From a virus, in IMG/VR virus record IMGVR_UViG_3300046002_004254, positions 1 to 22,106 of that record: a DNA stretch of 22,106 nt. The stretch is one strand, 5' to 3'. Positions 1 through 5,409 of the stretch are shown here, one piece after another; within the stretch, counting starts at the first letter, position 1; every line of letters begins with the position of its first letter. The position numbers and the translations under genes are program-made. The notes under the pieces were generated by a model. That model saw only the letters and a program-made list of their open reading frames with translations. It searched no databases and was not told the DNA's origin.

Positions 1-1
1 A

Positions 2-379
2 GAAGATTTATTTCTAATTAATAAATTCTGTTTATTCCAATATGGACCAGATTTTCTTAGAAGTGGAAACAAAGCAGTAATATCAGCAATTAATAAATTA
101 ATTCAAATTGGAATTATTAATGAAATTAATGGAATATATACTCCAACGATAGAACTTGGTAAGGGTATCAATACCCTATCTATACCCTATACATACCCTA
201 TCGATACCCCCAAAGAAGAAGAAGAAGATAAAGATAAGGTTATAAATAAAATTGAAGATAAGATTGAAGAACAAGAATGGAATAATTTAAAAGATAAAAT
301 TAAAGAACAAGGTTGGAATAAATTATCAACTAAAGAAGCAAGTAGATATTATCAATTAAAAAAAACTTATAATACATAA
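2..379 (+). CDS. Partial protein with winged-helix-like part and charged tail; possible replication initiator
   Basis: The frame is open from the left edge to a TAA, giving the last 125 residues; the start is missing. The first ~50 residues (including INKLIQIGIINEINGIYTPT) look like the end of a winged-helix DNA-binding domain: a recognition-type helix followed by a short beta wing. Then comes a linker encoded by ATACCC repeats, an acidic EEEEDKDK stretch, and two copies of a 12-residue unit (EDKIEEQEWNNL / KDKIKEQGWNKL). Phage replication initiators such as lambda O carry an N-terminal winged helix and have the origin repeats inside their own gene, and the same arrangement appears here. That role is inference; it could also be a transcriptional regulator. 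The gene lies upstream of a nuclease candidate and regulatory genes, which suits an early/replication module. Confidence 0.6.
   Translation, partial: EDLFLINKFCLFQYGPDFLRSGNKAVISAINKLIQIGIINEINGIYTPTIELGKGINTLSIPYTYPIDTPKEEEEDKDKVINKIEDKIEEQEWNNLKDKIKEQGWNKLSTKEASRYYQLKKTYNT
163..209. repeat. Iteron-like ATACCC repeats with exact 11-bp period, possible origin
   Basis: ATACCC starts at 171, 182, 193 and 204, always 11 bp apart, and three of the four continue as ATACCCTAT. A reversed copy, GGGTAT at 163-168, forms a small palindrome with the first unit (GGGTATCAATACCC). Since 11 is not a multiple of three, the units fall in different reading phases of the host gene. Selection therefore seems to act on the DNA, not the protein. 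The spacing is about one helical turn, which would place bound proteins on one face. Origin iterons or an operator are the likely readings. Confidence 0.55.
255..325 (+). repeat. Imperfect 36-bp tandem repeat inside the first gene
   Basis: Bases 255-289 and 291-325 are near copies shifted by 36 bp, encoding two 12-residue units (DKIEEQEWNNLK and DKIKEQGWNKLS). This is an in-frame duplication in the charged C-terminal part of the protein. The following gene contains a related KLSTKE motif, with the shared DNA TATCAACTAAAGAA at 324-337 and 459-472. Confidence 0.55.
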
Positions 380-391
380 ACAAATATAACA

Positions 392-595
392 ATGGAAAAG
401 TATACTCAACAATGGAAATGGAGAAAAGACCAGATGCCATTAAAACAATTTTACAAACTATCAACTAAAGAAAAGGAGGAATACATCCTGCTTATACTTA
501 GTTTACCTGAATCAGAACGAGGAACGAGTGATGAGATAATCCTCAACAATTTTACTAAACTTAAACCGAAGGAAGAAAACTTTATTACACTATGA
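392..595 (+). CDS. Small protein of unknown function
   Basis: It encodes 67 residues and I do not recognise it. The N-terminus is rich in Trp, Lys and Gln (QQWKWRKDQMPLKQFYKLSTKEK), followed by a predicted helix (EEYILLILSLPESERGTSDEIILNNF). It has no signal peptide or membrane segment. Its stop overlaps the start of the next gene in an ATGA arrangement, so the two are probably translated together. The start follows A-rich sequence (ATAACAATGGAA) without a Shine-Dalgarno site. The KLSTKE motif also occurs near the C-terminus of the preceding protein, suggesting a shared helical element or a local duplication. Confidence 0.6.
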   Translation: MEKYTQQWKWRKDQMPLKQFYKLSTKEKEEYILLILSLPESERGTSDEIILNNFTKLKPKEENFITL

Positions 596-1014
596 TATTA
601 ACGCCAAGATTTCTTGCTAAATTAACTGAAAAGGTTATGTACCAATATATGTTGAATTGGTTACCTGATTTATATGATAATAATCTTGATGATGAATTTG
701 CACCGATAGATTGGTATTCACCTTCAACAGGAATGTGGATTGAATATAAGCAGCGTCATAAACATTTTGTTGGTCTAACACTTGAAAGAAAAAAGTATGA
801 CCAACTGATTAAAAAAGAAAAATCATATTATCTTAACTCAACTCCCGAAGGGATATATTTTTGGTGTATTCAAGAAATGGATGCTAATCCAATATTTACC
901 ATTAGGTCAATGAATGATAAAACTGATTTTGGAAATGCTGTTGATATTGATAAGTGGCAAACAGAAATGTATGTTGGAAAAAGTTTGGGAATAGAACAAT
1001 TAATATTCAAATAA
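592..1014 (+). CDS. Probable PD-(D/E)XK-type nuclease
   Basis: It encodes 140 residues. A nuclease-like core is visible: a helix with Glu13, then Asp40 in APIDWYS, a short strand, and Glu51-Tyr52-Lys53 in WIEYKQR. This is the D-x(n)-E-x-K arrangement of the PD-(D/E)XK metal-dependent nuclease fold, seen in Holliday-junction resolvases, lambda exonuclease-like proteins and small phage endonucleases. The following helix (LERKKYDQLIKK) and strand (GIYFWCIQE) suit the fold. The length fits small single-domain members. The likely role is branched-DNA resolution or DNA processing during replication or packaging, but substrate cannot be told from the sequence. The match is motif-based, so a non-catalytic relative is possible. 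The start overlaps the upstream stop by four bases. Confidence 0.5.
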   Translation: MILTPRFLAKLTEKVMYQYMLNWLPDLYDNNLDDEFAPIDWYSPSTGMWIEYKQRHKHFVGLTLERKKYDQLIKKEKSYYLNSTPEGIYFWCIQEMDANPIFTIRSMNDKTDFGNAVDIDKWQTEMYVGKSLGIEQLIFK

Positions 1015-1032
1015 TGTTTCTATTTATGAAAT

Positions 1033-1047
1033 AATTTCTTTATATTA
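1033..1047 (+). promoter_or_regulatory. AT-rich promoter-like motif in a gene gap
   Basis: AATTTCTTTATATTA lies in the first sizeable gap (1015-1146). A very similar string occurs at 3752-3765 and a looser one at 6255-6274, all in gaps between genes. The repeated T-run plus TATATTA could be a promoter element, but chance similarity is possible in such AT-rich DNA. Confidence 0.3.
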
Positions 1048-1073
1048 GAATATAAACATATAAAATATGTTTT

Positions 1074-1116
1074 GATCCAGTCAAATTTTTATCTCCCAGG
1101 TTTAAATGACTGGATC
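1074..1116. promoter_or_regulatory. Perfect 10-bp inverted repeat in a 5' leader, followed by T4
   Basis: GATCCAGTCA at 1074-1083 is the exact reverse complement of TGACTGGATC at 1107-1116, separated by 23 bases and followed by TTTT at 1117-1120. As RNA it forms a stable hairpin 30 bases before the start of the zinc/HTH gene. It could be an operator (the palindrome could bind a dimer), a terminator for the upstream genes, or an attenuator controlling the downstream gene. Confidence 0.55.
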
Positions 1117-1146
1117 TTTTCGTTAAAATCAGACTATTTATATAAT

Positions 1147-1857
1147 ATGGAAATCAAAACTTGTTCAAAATGTAAAGCTGATTTACCATTATCAGAATTT
1201 CAAACATATTTTCATTCAAAAGTTAATAAACATTTCACTCGCGGTCACTGTACCAAATGTTTGTATTCTACGAGAAAAAAGAACAAGATGGATAGATTAC
1301 TCATTCCAACAGAGATAGTTCAACCAGTGGTCTTAAAATTAGAACCAGAGGTAATTAAGGTAAAAGATATCAAACAGAAAACTTGTATTACCTGTCTTGA
1401 AGTCAAATCTGTTAACGAATATTACACCTCCAGGTTAACCTGCAAGAAGTGTTGTTTGGAAAAAGAACTAAAATATAGAACAGAAAAAACATATAAAAGT
1501 TTAGATAATAATGGTGGTTCATTGAGGGTGCCAATCAAACCCGGAAATTTCCACGATGAGTACCAAAGACATTATACCCACGAAATACTTCTTGCAATGG
1601 GATGGAAGTTAAATGAAGAAAATGGTAAATGGTGGAAGGATGGAATAAAAACCAAAGACGGACTATTTATTAATCTAAAGAAACCAATCCCAACTAAACA
1701 TAACTTAAAATATTATACCCTTGAAGAAAAATTAGAAAAGGTTATTATAATAAAGGAAGAAAGAAAAAAGGGTAAAACCTATGTTGAGATTGGAAAAATA
1801 ATTGATGTGTCACCACCAACCGCTTGTAAATGGTTAAAACAATATGAAAAGAGATAG
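1147..1857 (+). CDS. DNA-binding regulator candidate: two Cys4 zinc clusters plus helix-turn-helix
   Basis: It encodes 236 residues from the ATG at 1147. The frame extends upstream to a TTG at 1072, but that would run through the inverted repeat, and the ATG has the AATATGGA context common here. Two similar zinc-binding units are visible: Cys6/Cys9 with Cys35/Cys38, and Cys80/Cys83 with Cys99/Cys102. The first resembles the CSKCKxxLPLSEF units often seen at the front of phage HNH-type proteins, but I see no HNH motif. The C-terminal ~30 residues (GKTYVEIGKIIDVSPPTACK) form a good helix-turn-helix. A transcriptional regulator or DNA-metabolism accessory protein is likely; the exact function is unknown. 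The end overlaps the next start by 14 bases. Confidence 0.6.
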   Translation: MEIKTCSKCKADLPLSEFQTYFHSKVNKHFTRGHCTKCLYSTRKKNKMDRLLIPTEIVQPVVLKLEPEVIKVKDIKQKTCITCLEVKSVNEYYTSRLTCKKCCLEKELKYRTEKTYKSLDNNGGSLRVPIKPGNFHDEYQRHYTHEILLAMGWKLNEENGKWWKDGIKTKDGLFINLKKPIPTKHNLKYYTLEEKLEKVIIIKEERKKGKTYVEIGKIIDVSPPTACKWLKQYEKR

Positions 1858-2113
1858 AGAGAGTATTGATATGGGATATATTGGAATACCAAAAGGATAT
1901 TTTGTGTATGACAAGGAAACCAAAAAATTAATATGCAATGAAATCATAGATAGATTATTACTTCAAATAGATAGAGAAATAGACCCAACCATAAATAGGA
2001 TACAATTCTTGGATGAGATGATGGAATCTTCCATTGAAACAAACTTGAAAGATGAGAATTACGAAGTCGTACAGGTATTCAGCGACGTAAGAAAAATGCT
2101 TAATGAATCCTAA
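1844..2113 (+). CDS. Acidic protein of unknown function
   Basis: It encodes 89 residues and I do not recognise it. It is mostly helical and acidic in its second half (EIDPTINRIQFLDEMMESSI and the VFSDVRKML end). It has no cysteine cluster, signal peptide or membrane segment. The start is taken at the ATG at 1844, overlapping the upstream gene by 14 bases; an ATG at 1871 (residue 10) is an equally reasonable start and would remove the overlap. The end overlaps the sigma-like gene by 11 bases. Translational coupling to the sigma-like gene makes a regulatory partner conceivable, but nothing in the protein shows it. Confidence 0.6.
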   Translation: MKRDRESIDMGYIGIPKGYFVYDKETKKLICNEIIDRLLLQIDREIDPTINRIQFLDEMMESSIETNLKDENYEVVQVFSDVRKMLNES

Positions 2114-2621
2114 CATAGAGAAATGGATTGTCAAGAATTATACAGAACTACGAACGATTGCAAAAAAGATAACCAAAGATTCAGATTGGACTGATGATTT
2201 GTTGCAGGATGTTTTATTACAATTATACGAACGAAAGGAAATCAAATTAAAAACCATTGACGATAATTCCATAAAATATTATATTGTTGCTGTACTAAAG
2301 ATAAATTGGTATTCAAAGACATCACCATTTTTCCGAAAGGTCAGAATGGAATCATCCAAATACACAGAGTTATATGATATGATTGAGGTTCCTGATGACT
2401 GTGTGTTTGATGACCATAGATTGATGGAACTGATTGAGAATGAATGGACTGAGACAAATTGGTTTAACAAGATAATCTTTGAGAAATATATGATACTTGG
2501 TTCATTAAAGAAGGTATCAAAAGATACAACCATACCACTATCAAGTGTGGCAAGATATATCAAGGAAACAAAAATAACAATAAAGAATAATACAATAATA
2601 AAATTTAACCGTGATGAGTAG
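2103..2621 (+). CDS. Sigma-70-family-like (ECF-type) RNA polymerase sigma factor
   Basis: It encodes 172 residues, the size of short ECF-type sigma factors. Residues 5-75 resemble sigma region 2: a helix (IEKWIVKNYTELRTIAKKI), then the diagnostic DDLLQDVLLQLYER at 31-44, which normally binds the core-polymerase beta' subunit. Residues ~120-165 look like region 4: IIFEKYMILGSLKKVSKDT, then IPLSSVARYIKETK, a helix-turn-helix for the -35 element. The linker between holds an acidic stretch. Phage-encoded sigma factors redirect host polymerase, usually to late genes, and the packaging and tail genes lie directly downstream. Divergence is high, so it could be a sigma-like regulator that does not itself recognise promoters. 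It overlaps both neighbouring genes by a few bases. Confidence 0.65.
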   Translation: MNPNIEKWIVKNYTELRTIAKKITKDSDWTDDLLQDVLLQLYERKEIKLKTIDDNSIKYYIVAVLKINWYSKTSPFFRKVRMESSKYTELYDMIEVPDDCVFDDHRLMELIENEWTETNWFNKIIFEKYMILGSLKKVSKDTTIPLSSVARYIKETKITIKNNTIIKFNRDE

Positions 2622-2823
2622 TTCAGTAAACAGAAGATACAAAAGAAAGGTAGCAAGAGATATCAAAAAAGGAATTGCACCACCTGAAGCACAATTAAGA
2701 ATTCCATCAATAGAAGAAGTGGCAGAATATATAATGGAAAAGAAACAAGGAATTAAATTGGAAGAACCAGAAAAAATAAAATCAATATGGGAACACAAAC
2801 CATCTAACTTAAAATTTGATTAA
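2614..2823 (+). CDS. Small basic protein of unknown function
   Basis: It encodes 69 residues from the ATG at 2614; a GTG directly before it would add one Met and is less likely. The N-terminus is strongly basic (SSVNRRYKRKVARDIKKG), followed by a helix (IPSIEEVAEYIMEKKQG) and a charged tail. I do not recognise the family. The basic head could bind nucleic acid, which is inference only. It overlaps the end of the sigma-like gene by eight bases, and its stop TAA lies one base before the next ATG. Confidence 0.55.
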   Translation: MSSSVNRRYKRKVARDIKKGIAPPEAQLRIPSIEEVAEYIMEKKQGIKLEEPEKIKSIWEHKPSNLKFD

Positions 2824-2824
2824 T

Positions 2825-3013
2825 ATGGAACCAGAAGAATTAGACCCATTTTCAAACATAGATGATTTCTTTCTACCTGATGTAACAAAATACCCTGATA
2901 CACCTGATGGTCTATTAGCAAAGGAATTAAACAAATGGGTGAAAGAAGAACATCAAAGACTAATGGATGAATTAAAAGATGAGGAAGATGAATATCCTCT
3001 AATACACGATTAA
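2825..3013 (+). CDS. Small acidic protein of unknown function
   Basis: It encodes 62 residues from the ATG at 2825. An in-frame TTG at 2816 lies inside the upstream gene and is not preferred, since TTAATATGGA is the recurrent start context here. The product is very acidic, with a DPFSNIDDFFLPDVTKYP segment and a C-terminal helix ending in ELKDEEDEYPLIHD. The family is not recognised. Small acidic phage proteins may act as DNA mimics or inhibitors, but nothing here proves such a role. The next gene starts one base after its stop. Confidence 0.55.
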   Translation: MEPEELDPFSNIDDFFLPDVTKYPDTPDGLLAKELNKWVKEEHQRLMDELKDEEDEYPLIHD

Positions 3014-3014
3014 T

Positions 3015-3341
3015 ATGGACAAAGAATTAAAAGACAAATTGGAGTCTCTAAAATCCGATGGTAAGAAAAAGAAAGGTTGTAAAGATTGTAAAAATAAAGA
3101 ACCAATAACAGAATTACCAGAAATTATTGAAAACGATATATTTATACCTACAATGGAAGATATAAGAAATGCTTATGTTGAACTTGGAAATAGAGGTAAC
3201 GATAAAAGAGAATTCATTAATAAGGTATATCAATTCCTGTTTAACGATGACTTTGATTTCAGTTGTGGTTCCTGTGTCAATAAACAATCAAGAAGATTAA
3301 AGAACTATATCAACAATAACTCAGAATTAAAAGTATCATAA
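3015..3341 (+). CDS. Small protein with two CxxC pairs, unknown function
   Basis: It encodes 108 residues. Cys22/Cys25 (GCKDCKN) lie after a Lys-rich N-terminal segment, and Cys84/Cys87 (FSCGSCVNK) lie near the C-terminus. Together they could bind one zinc ion or work as two separate sites. Between them is a helical segment (MEDIRNAYVELGNRGNDKRE, then FINKVYQFLF). No catalytic motif is recognised. It directly precedes the small-terminase gene, whose ATG shares one base with this gene's TAA, so the two are almost certainly co-transcribed. A packaging or head-related role is possible from context only. Confidence 0.6.
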   Translation: MDKELKDKLESLKSDGKKKKGCKDCKNKEPITELPEIIENDIFIPTMEDIRNAYVELGNRGNDKREFINKVYQFLFNDDFDFSCGSCVNKQSRRLKNYINNNSELKVS

Positions 3342-3751
3342 TGGAACCAAAGAAAAAAGCAGGTGGACGTAAATCTAATGAAATAGAATACGAAGAAAAA
3401 ATGACCAGAGTATTTGAATTAATACTATGGGAAAAGAAATCATTTACAGAATTTAGAGACTTAGTATCAAAAGAATTTGAAATAACAACCAAAGCCGCAG
3501 AGAATATGTGGTACGATGCACGTAAAAGATTAAAGGAAAGACACACAGAAGAACACGAACAAATACTACAAGACCAACTAACAAGACTATACGACCTGTT
3601 AAATAGATGCCGTGAATCAGGTAACAGACGAGTTGAATCAGAAGTACTACGTGACCTAACAAAACTATATGGATTGGAACAAGCAAAAAAGATTGATATT
3701 ACATCAGGAGATTTACCAATTTCTGTTAATATTATTTTGAATAGTGACTAA
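3341..3751 (+). CDS. terS: Terminase small subunit (candidate)
   Basis: It encodes 136 residues, within the usual small-terminase size. After a basic start (MEPKKKAGGRK), residues ~20-64 form a helical DNA-binding-like region, with ITTKAAENMWYDARKRLKER resembling the recognition part. Residues 65-110 are an amphipathic helical segment suited to oligomerisation. The C-terminal beta part (LEQAKKIDITSGDLPISVNI) matches the style of many small terminases, which often end with a K-I-D/E-I-T pattern followed by a hydrophobic strand. The family forms a ring that recognises the packaging site and hands DNA to the large subunit. The large subunit follows after one small gene, which supports the call. 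Confidence 0.7.
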   Translation: MEPKKKAGGRKSNEIEYEEKMTRVFELILWEKKSFTEFRDLVSKEFEITTKAAENMWYDARKRLKERHTEEHEQILQDQLTRLYDLLNRCRESGNRRVESEVLRDLTKLYGLEQAKKIDITSGDLPISVNIILNSD

Positions 3752-3765
3752 TTTTTCTTATATTA
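3752..3765 (+). promoter_or_regulatory. AT-rich promoter-like motif after terS
   Basis: TTTTTCTTATATTA closely resembles AATTTCTTTATATTA at 1033-1047. Both lie at the start of a gap, upstream of a hairpin and a gene for a Cys-rich protein. A promoter is possible, with low confidence because the region is AT-rich. Confidence 0.3.
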
Positions 3766-3773
3766 TTGTATGA

Positions 3774-3791
3774 CCAAAACTTCGTTTTTGG
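3774..3791. promoter_or_regulatory. Short hairpin in the leader of the small Cys-rich gene
   Basis: CCAAAAC at 3774-3780 pairs with GTTTTTGG at 3784-3791 around a TTC loop, with one unpaired T. It is not followed by a T-run on the + strand, so it is more likely a leader hairpin or protein-binding site than a terminator. It ends 22 bases before the ATG at 3814. Confidence 0.4.
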
Positions 3792-3813
3792 ATAAAATAA
3801 ATATATATATATT

Positions 3814-4086
3814 ATGAGAAAAGAACCAATGGAAGTAGGATGTAAAACTAATATGTTAACCCTACTTGAGTACGATGAACCAGTCTATGATGGGTTTAGA
3901 ATGATTAAACGTGGAGTATTTGAATGTGAGTGTGGTCAGATTAAGACCAAGATGATACACAACGTCAAGTCAGGACAAACTAAATCCTGTGGATGTCTTT
4001 ACAGATTTATAGATAAAGAGTATATGATACAGGTGAATAAGAATAAAATAGGGATGAAGTATAAAAAGAAAATTAAAGTTGAGTGA
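3814..4086 (+). CDS. Small zinc-binding protein (CxC...CxC) between the terminase genes
   Basis: It encodes 90 residues. Cys38 and Cys40 (FECECGQ) and Cys59 and Cys61 (SCGCL) form a C-x-C-x18-C-x-C zinc-binding module with a KSGQTKSCGC end. Such modules are common as the N-terminal part of phage HNH or AP2-type homing endonucleases and in free-standing phage proteins. No nuclease or AP2 domain follows here; the remaining ~25 residues are basic. It may be a small DNA-binding protein or a leftover of a homing endonuclease inserted between terS and terL. It has its own leader with a hairpin and a promoter-like motif, and its stop overlaps the start of the terL reading frame. Confidence 0.55.
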   Translation: MRKEPMEVGCKTNMLTLLEYDEPVYDGFRMIKRGVFECECGQIKTKMIHNVKSGQTKSCGCLYRFIDKEYMIQVNKNKIGMKYKKKIKVE

Positions 4087-5404
4087 TATAAAATTAACCA
4101 AGAAACAATCTCAATGTTGGAAACTTCTAACAGATGATGTTACAAATATTATCACCTATGGAGGATCCGCTGGTGGTGGTAAGTCATATCTTGGTTGTTT
4201 ATGGATTAGTTCAATGTGTCTACAATATCCTGGTATCAGAACCTTAATAGGTCGTACCGTATTACAACAACTTAAACTAACAACTCTTAATACACTCTTT
4301 GAAGTATTACAATTAATGGGATTAAAGTCAGGAGAACATTACGTTTATAATGGACAATCCAATGTAATAACATTTCAGAACAAATCAGAGATAATATTAA
4401 AGGACCTTGCGTATCAACCATCAGACCCAAACTATGATAGTCTTGGTGGTATTGAGGTCTCAGCAATCTTTATTGATGAAGCAGCACAGGTATCACATTT
4501 ATGTTTCTCTATCCTTAAATCAAGGATACGTTATAAGTTAAATCAATATAGTTTAATACCAAAAGTATTACTGACCTGTAATCCTGGTCAGAATTGGATT
4601 AAGAAAGAGTTCTACATTCCGTTCATACAAGAGACATTGGAATTAAACAAAGCGTTTGTTCCCGCACTACCAATGGACAATCCCCATTTACCACCATCAT
4701 ATATTGAGATGTTGAAGGGATTACCTAATGCACAAAGACGTAGACTATTGGAAGGTGATTGGAATTACAATGAGGAAGATGATAGTATATTCAACTTTGA
4801 CCATATATCAAATTCTATATTCAGATTTAAACCTGAACCAACTGACAAGAAATATATGTCAGTTGACGTAGCAAGGTTTGGAACAGATAGGTCCGTAGTA
4901 ATGATTTGGAGTGGACTGGTGGTCTTGGAATGTCTCGTCTATAATAAGTTATCAACCACAGAATTATCGTCTGAAATTAGGGAGTTAATACAGAAGTACG
5001 GAATACATCCTAATAACATTATTGTGGATAGTGATGGAGTAGGTGGCGGAGTTGCTGACCAAATTAAGGGAACCAACTTTGTGAATAATTCATCACCATT
5101 ACACAAACAAAACTATTCCAATTTAAAATCTCAATGCTACGTTAAATTATCTGAACTATTTAAAGAAGGGAAGATATCAATCAATATAATGAACCCATCT
5201 GTAATTGATGACTTAACTCAGGAACTATTAGCGGTTAAGCTAAAGGATGTAGACAAAGACAATAAGGTATCCGTTCAATCAAAGGATGAGATGAAGAAGA
5301 TATTGGGTAAGTCACCCGATTTATCTGATGCACTGATGATGAGAGTTTACTACGAAATAAAGAATTTAAAATCAACAGGACGTTATGCAATAGCGTTCAC
5401 ATAA
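4079..5404 (+). CDS. terL: Terminase large subunit (packaging ATPase and nuclease)
   Basis: It encodes 441 residues, typical for the family. The N-terminal ATPase has Walker A GGSAGGGKS (28-36), Walker B AIFIDE (129-134) and the coupling motif TCNP (166-169). The C-terminal RNase H-like nuclease shows Asp263 in SVDVARFGTDRS, Asp317/Asp319 in IIVDSDGVGGG and the final acidic cluster SPDLSDA (Asp414, Asp417). The protein pumps DNA into the prohead and cuts the concatemer, working with the small subunit and the portal. The start is taken as TTG at 4079, overlapping the upstream stop by eight bases. No ATG occurs before the Walker A motif, and the Walker A position suits this start. All key residues are present, so it should be active. 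Confidence 0.95.
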   Translation: MSDIKLTKKQSQCWKLLTDDVTNIITYGGSAGGGKSYLGCLWISSMCLQYPGIRTLIGRTVLQQLKLTTLNTLFEVLQLMGLKSGEHYVYNGQSNVITFQNKSEIILKDLAYQPSDPNYDSLGGIEVSAIFIDEAAQVSHLCFSILKSRIRYKLNQYSLIPKVLLTCNPGQNWIKKEFYIPFIQETLELNKAFVPALPMDNPHLPPSYIEMLKGLPNAQRRRLLEGDWNYNEEDDSIFNFDHISNSIFRFKPEPTDKKYMSVDVARFGTDRSVVMIWSGLVVLECLVYNKLSTTELSSEIRELIQKYGIHPNNIIVDSDGVGGGVADQIKGTNFVNNSSPLHKQNYSNLKSQCYVKLSELFKEGKISINIMNPSVIDDLTQELLAVKLKDVDKDNKVSVQSKDEMKKILGKSPDLSDALMMRVYYEIKNLKSTGRYAIAFT

Positions 5405-5409
5405 AAACT

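Noticed and set aside
1072-1146. N-terminal extension of the zinc/HTH gene from TTG at 1072
   Set aside because: It would translate the perfect inverted repeat, uses a rare start, and the ATG at 1147 has the usual AATATG context and directly precedes the first Cys cluster.
2279-2798. Minus-strand hydrophobic open frames opposite the sigma-like gene, resembling membrane proteins
   Set aside because: AT-rich sequence read backwards gives hydrophobic residues; the + strand has well-supported overlapping genes and the arrangement has no start context or gap.
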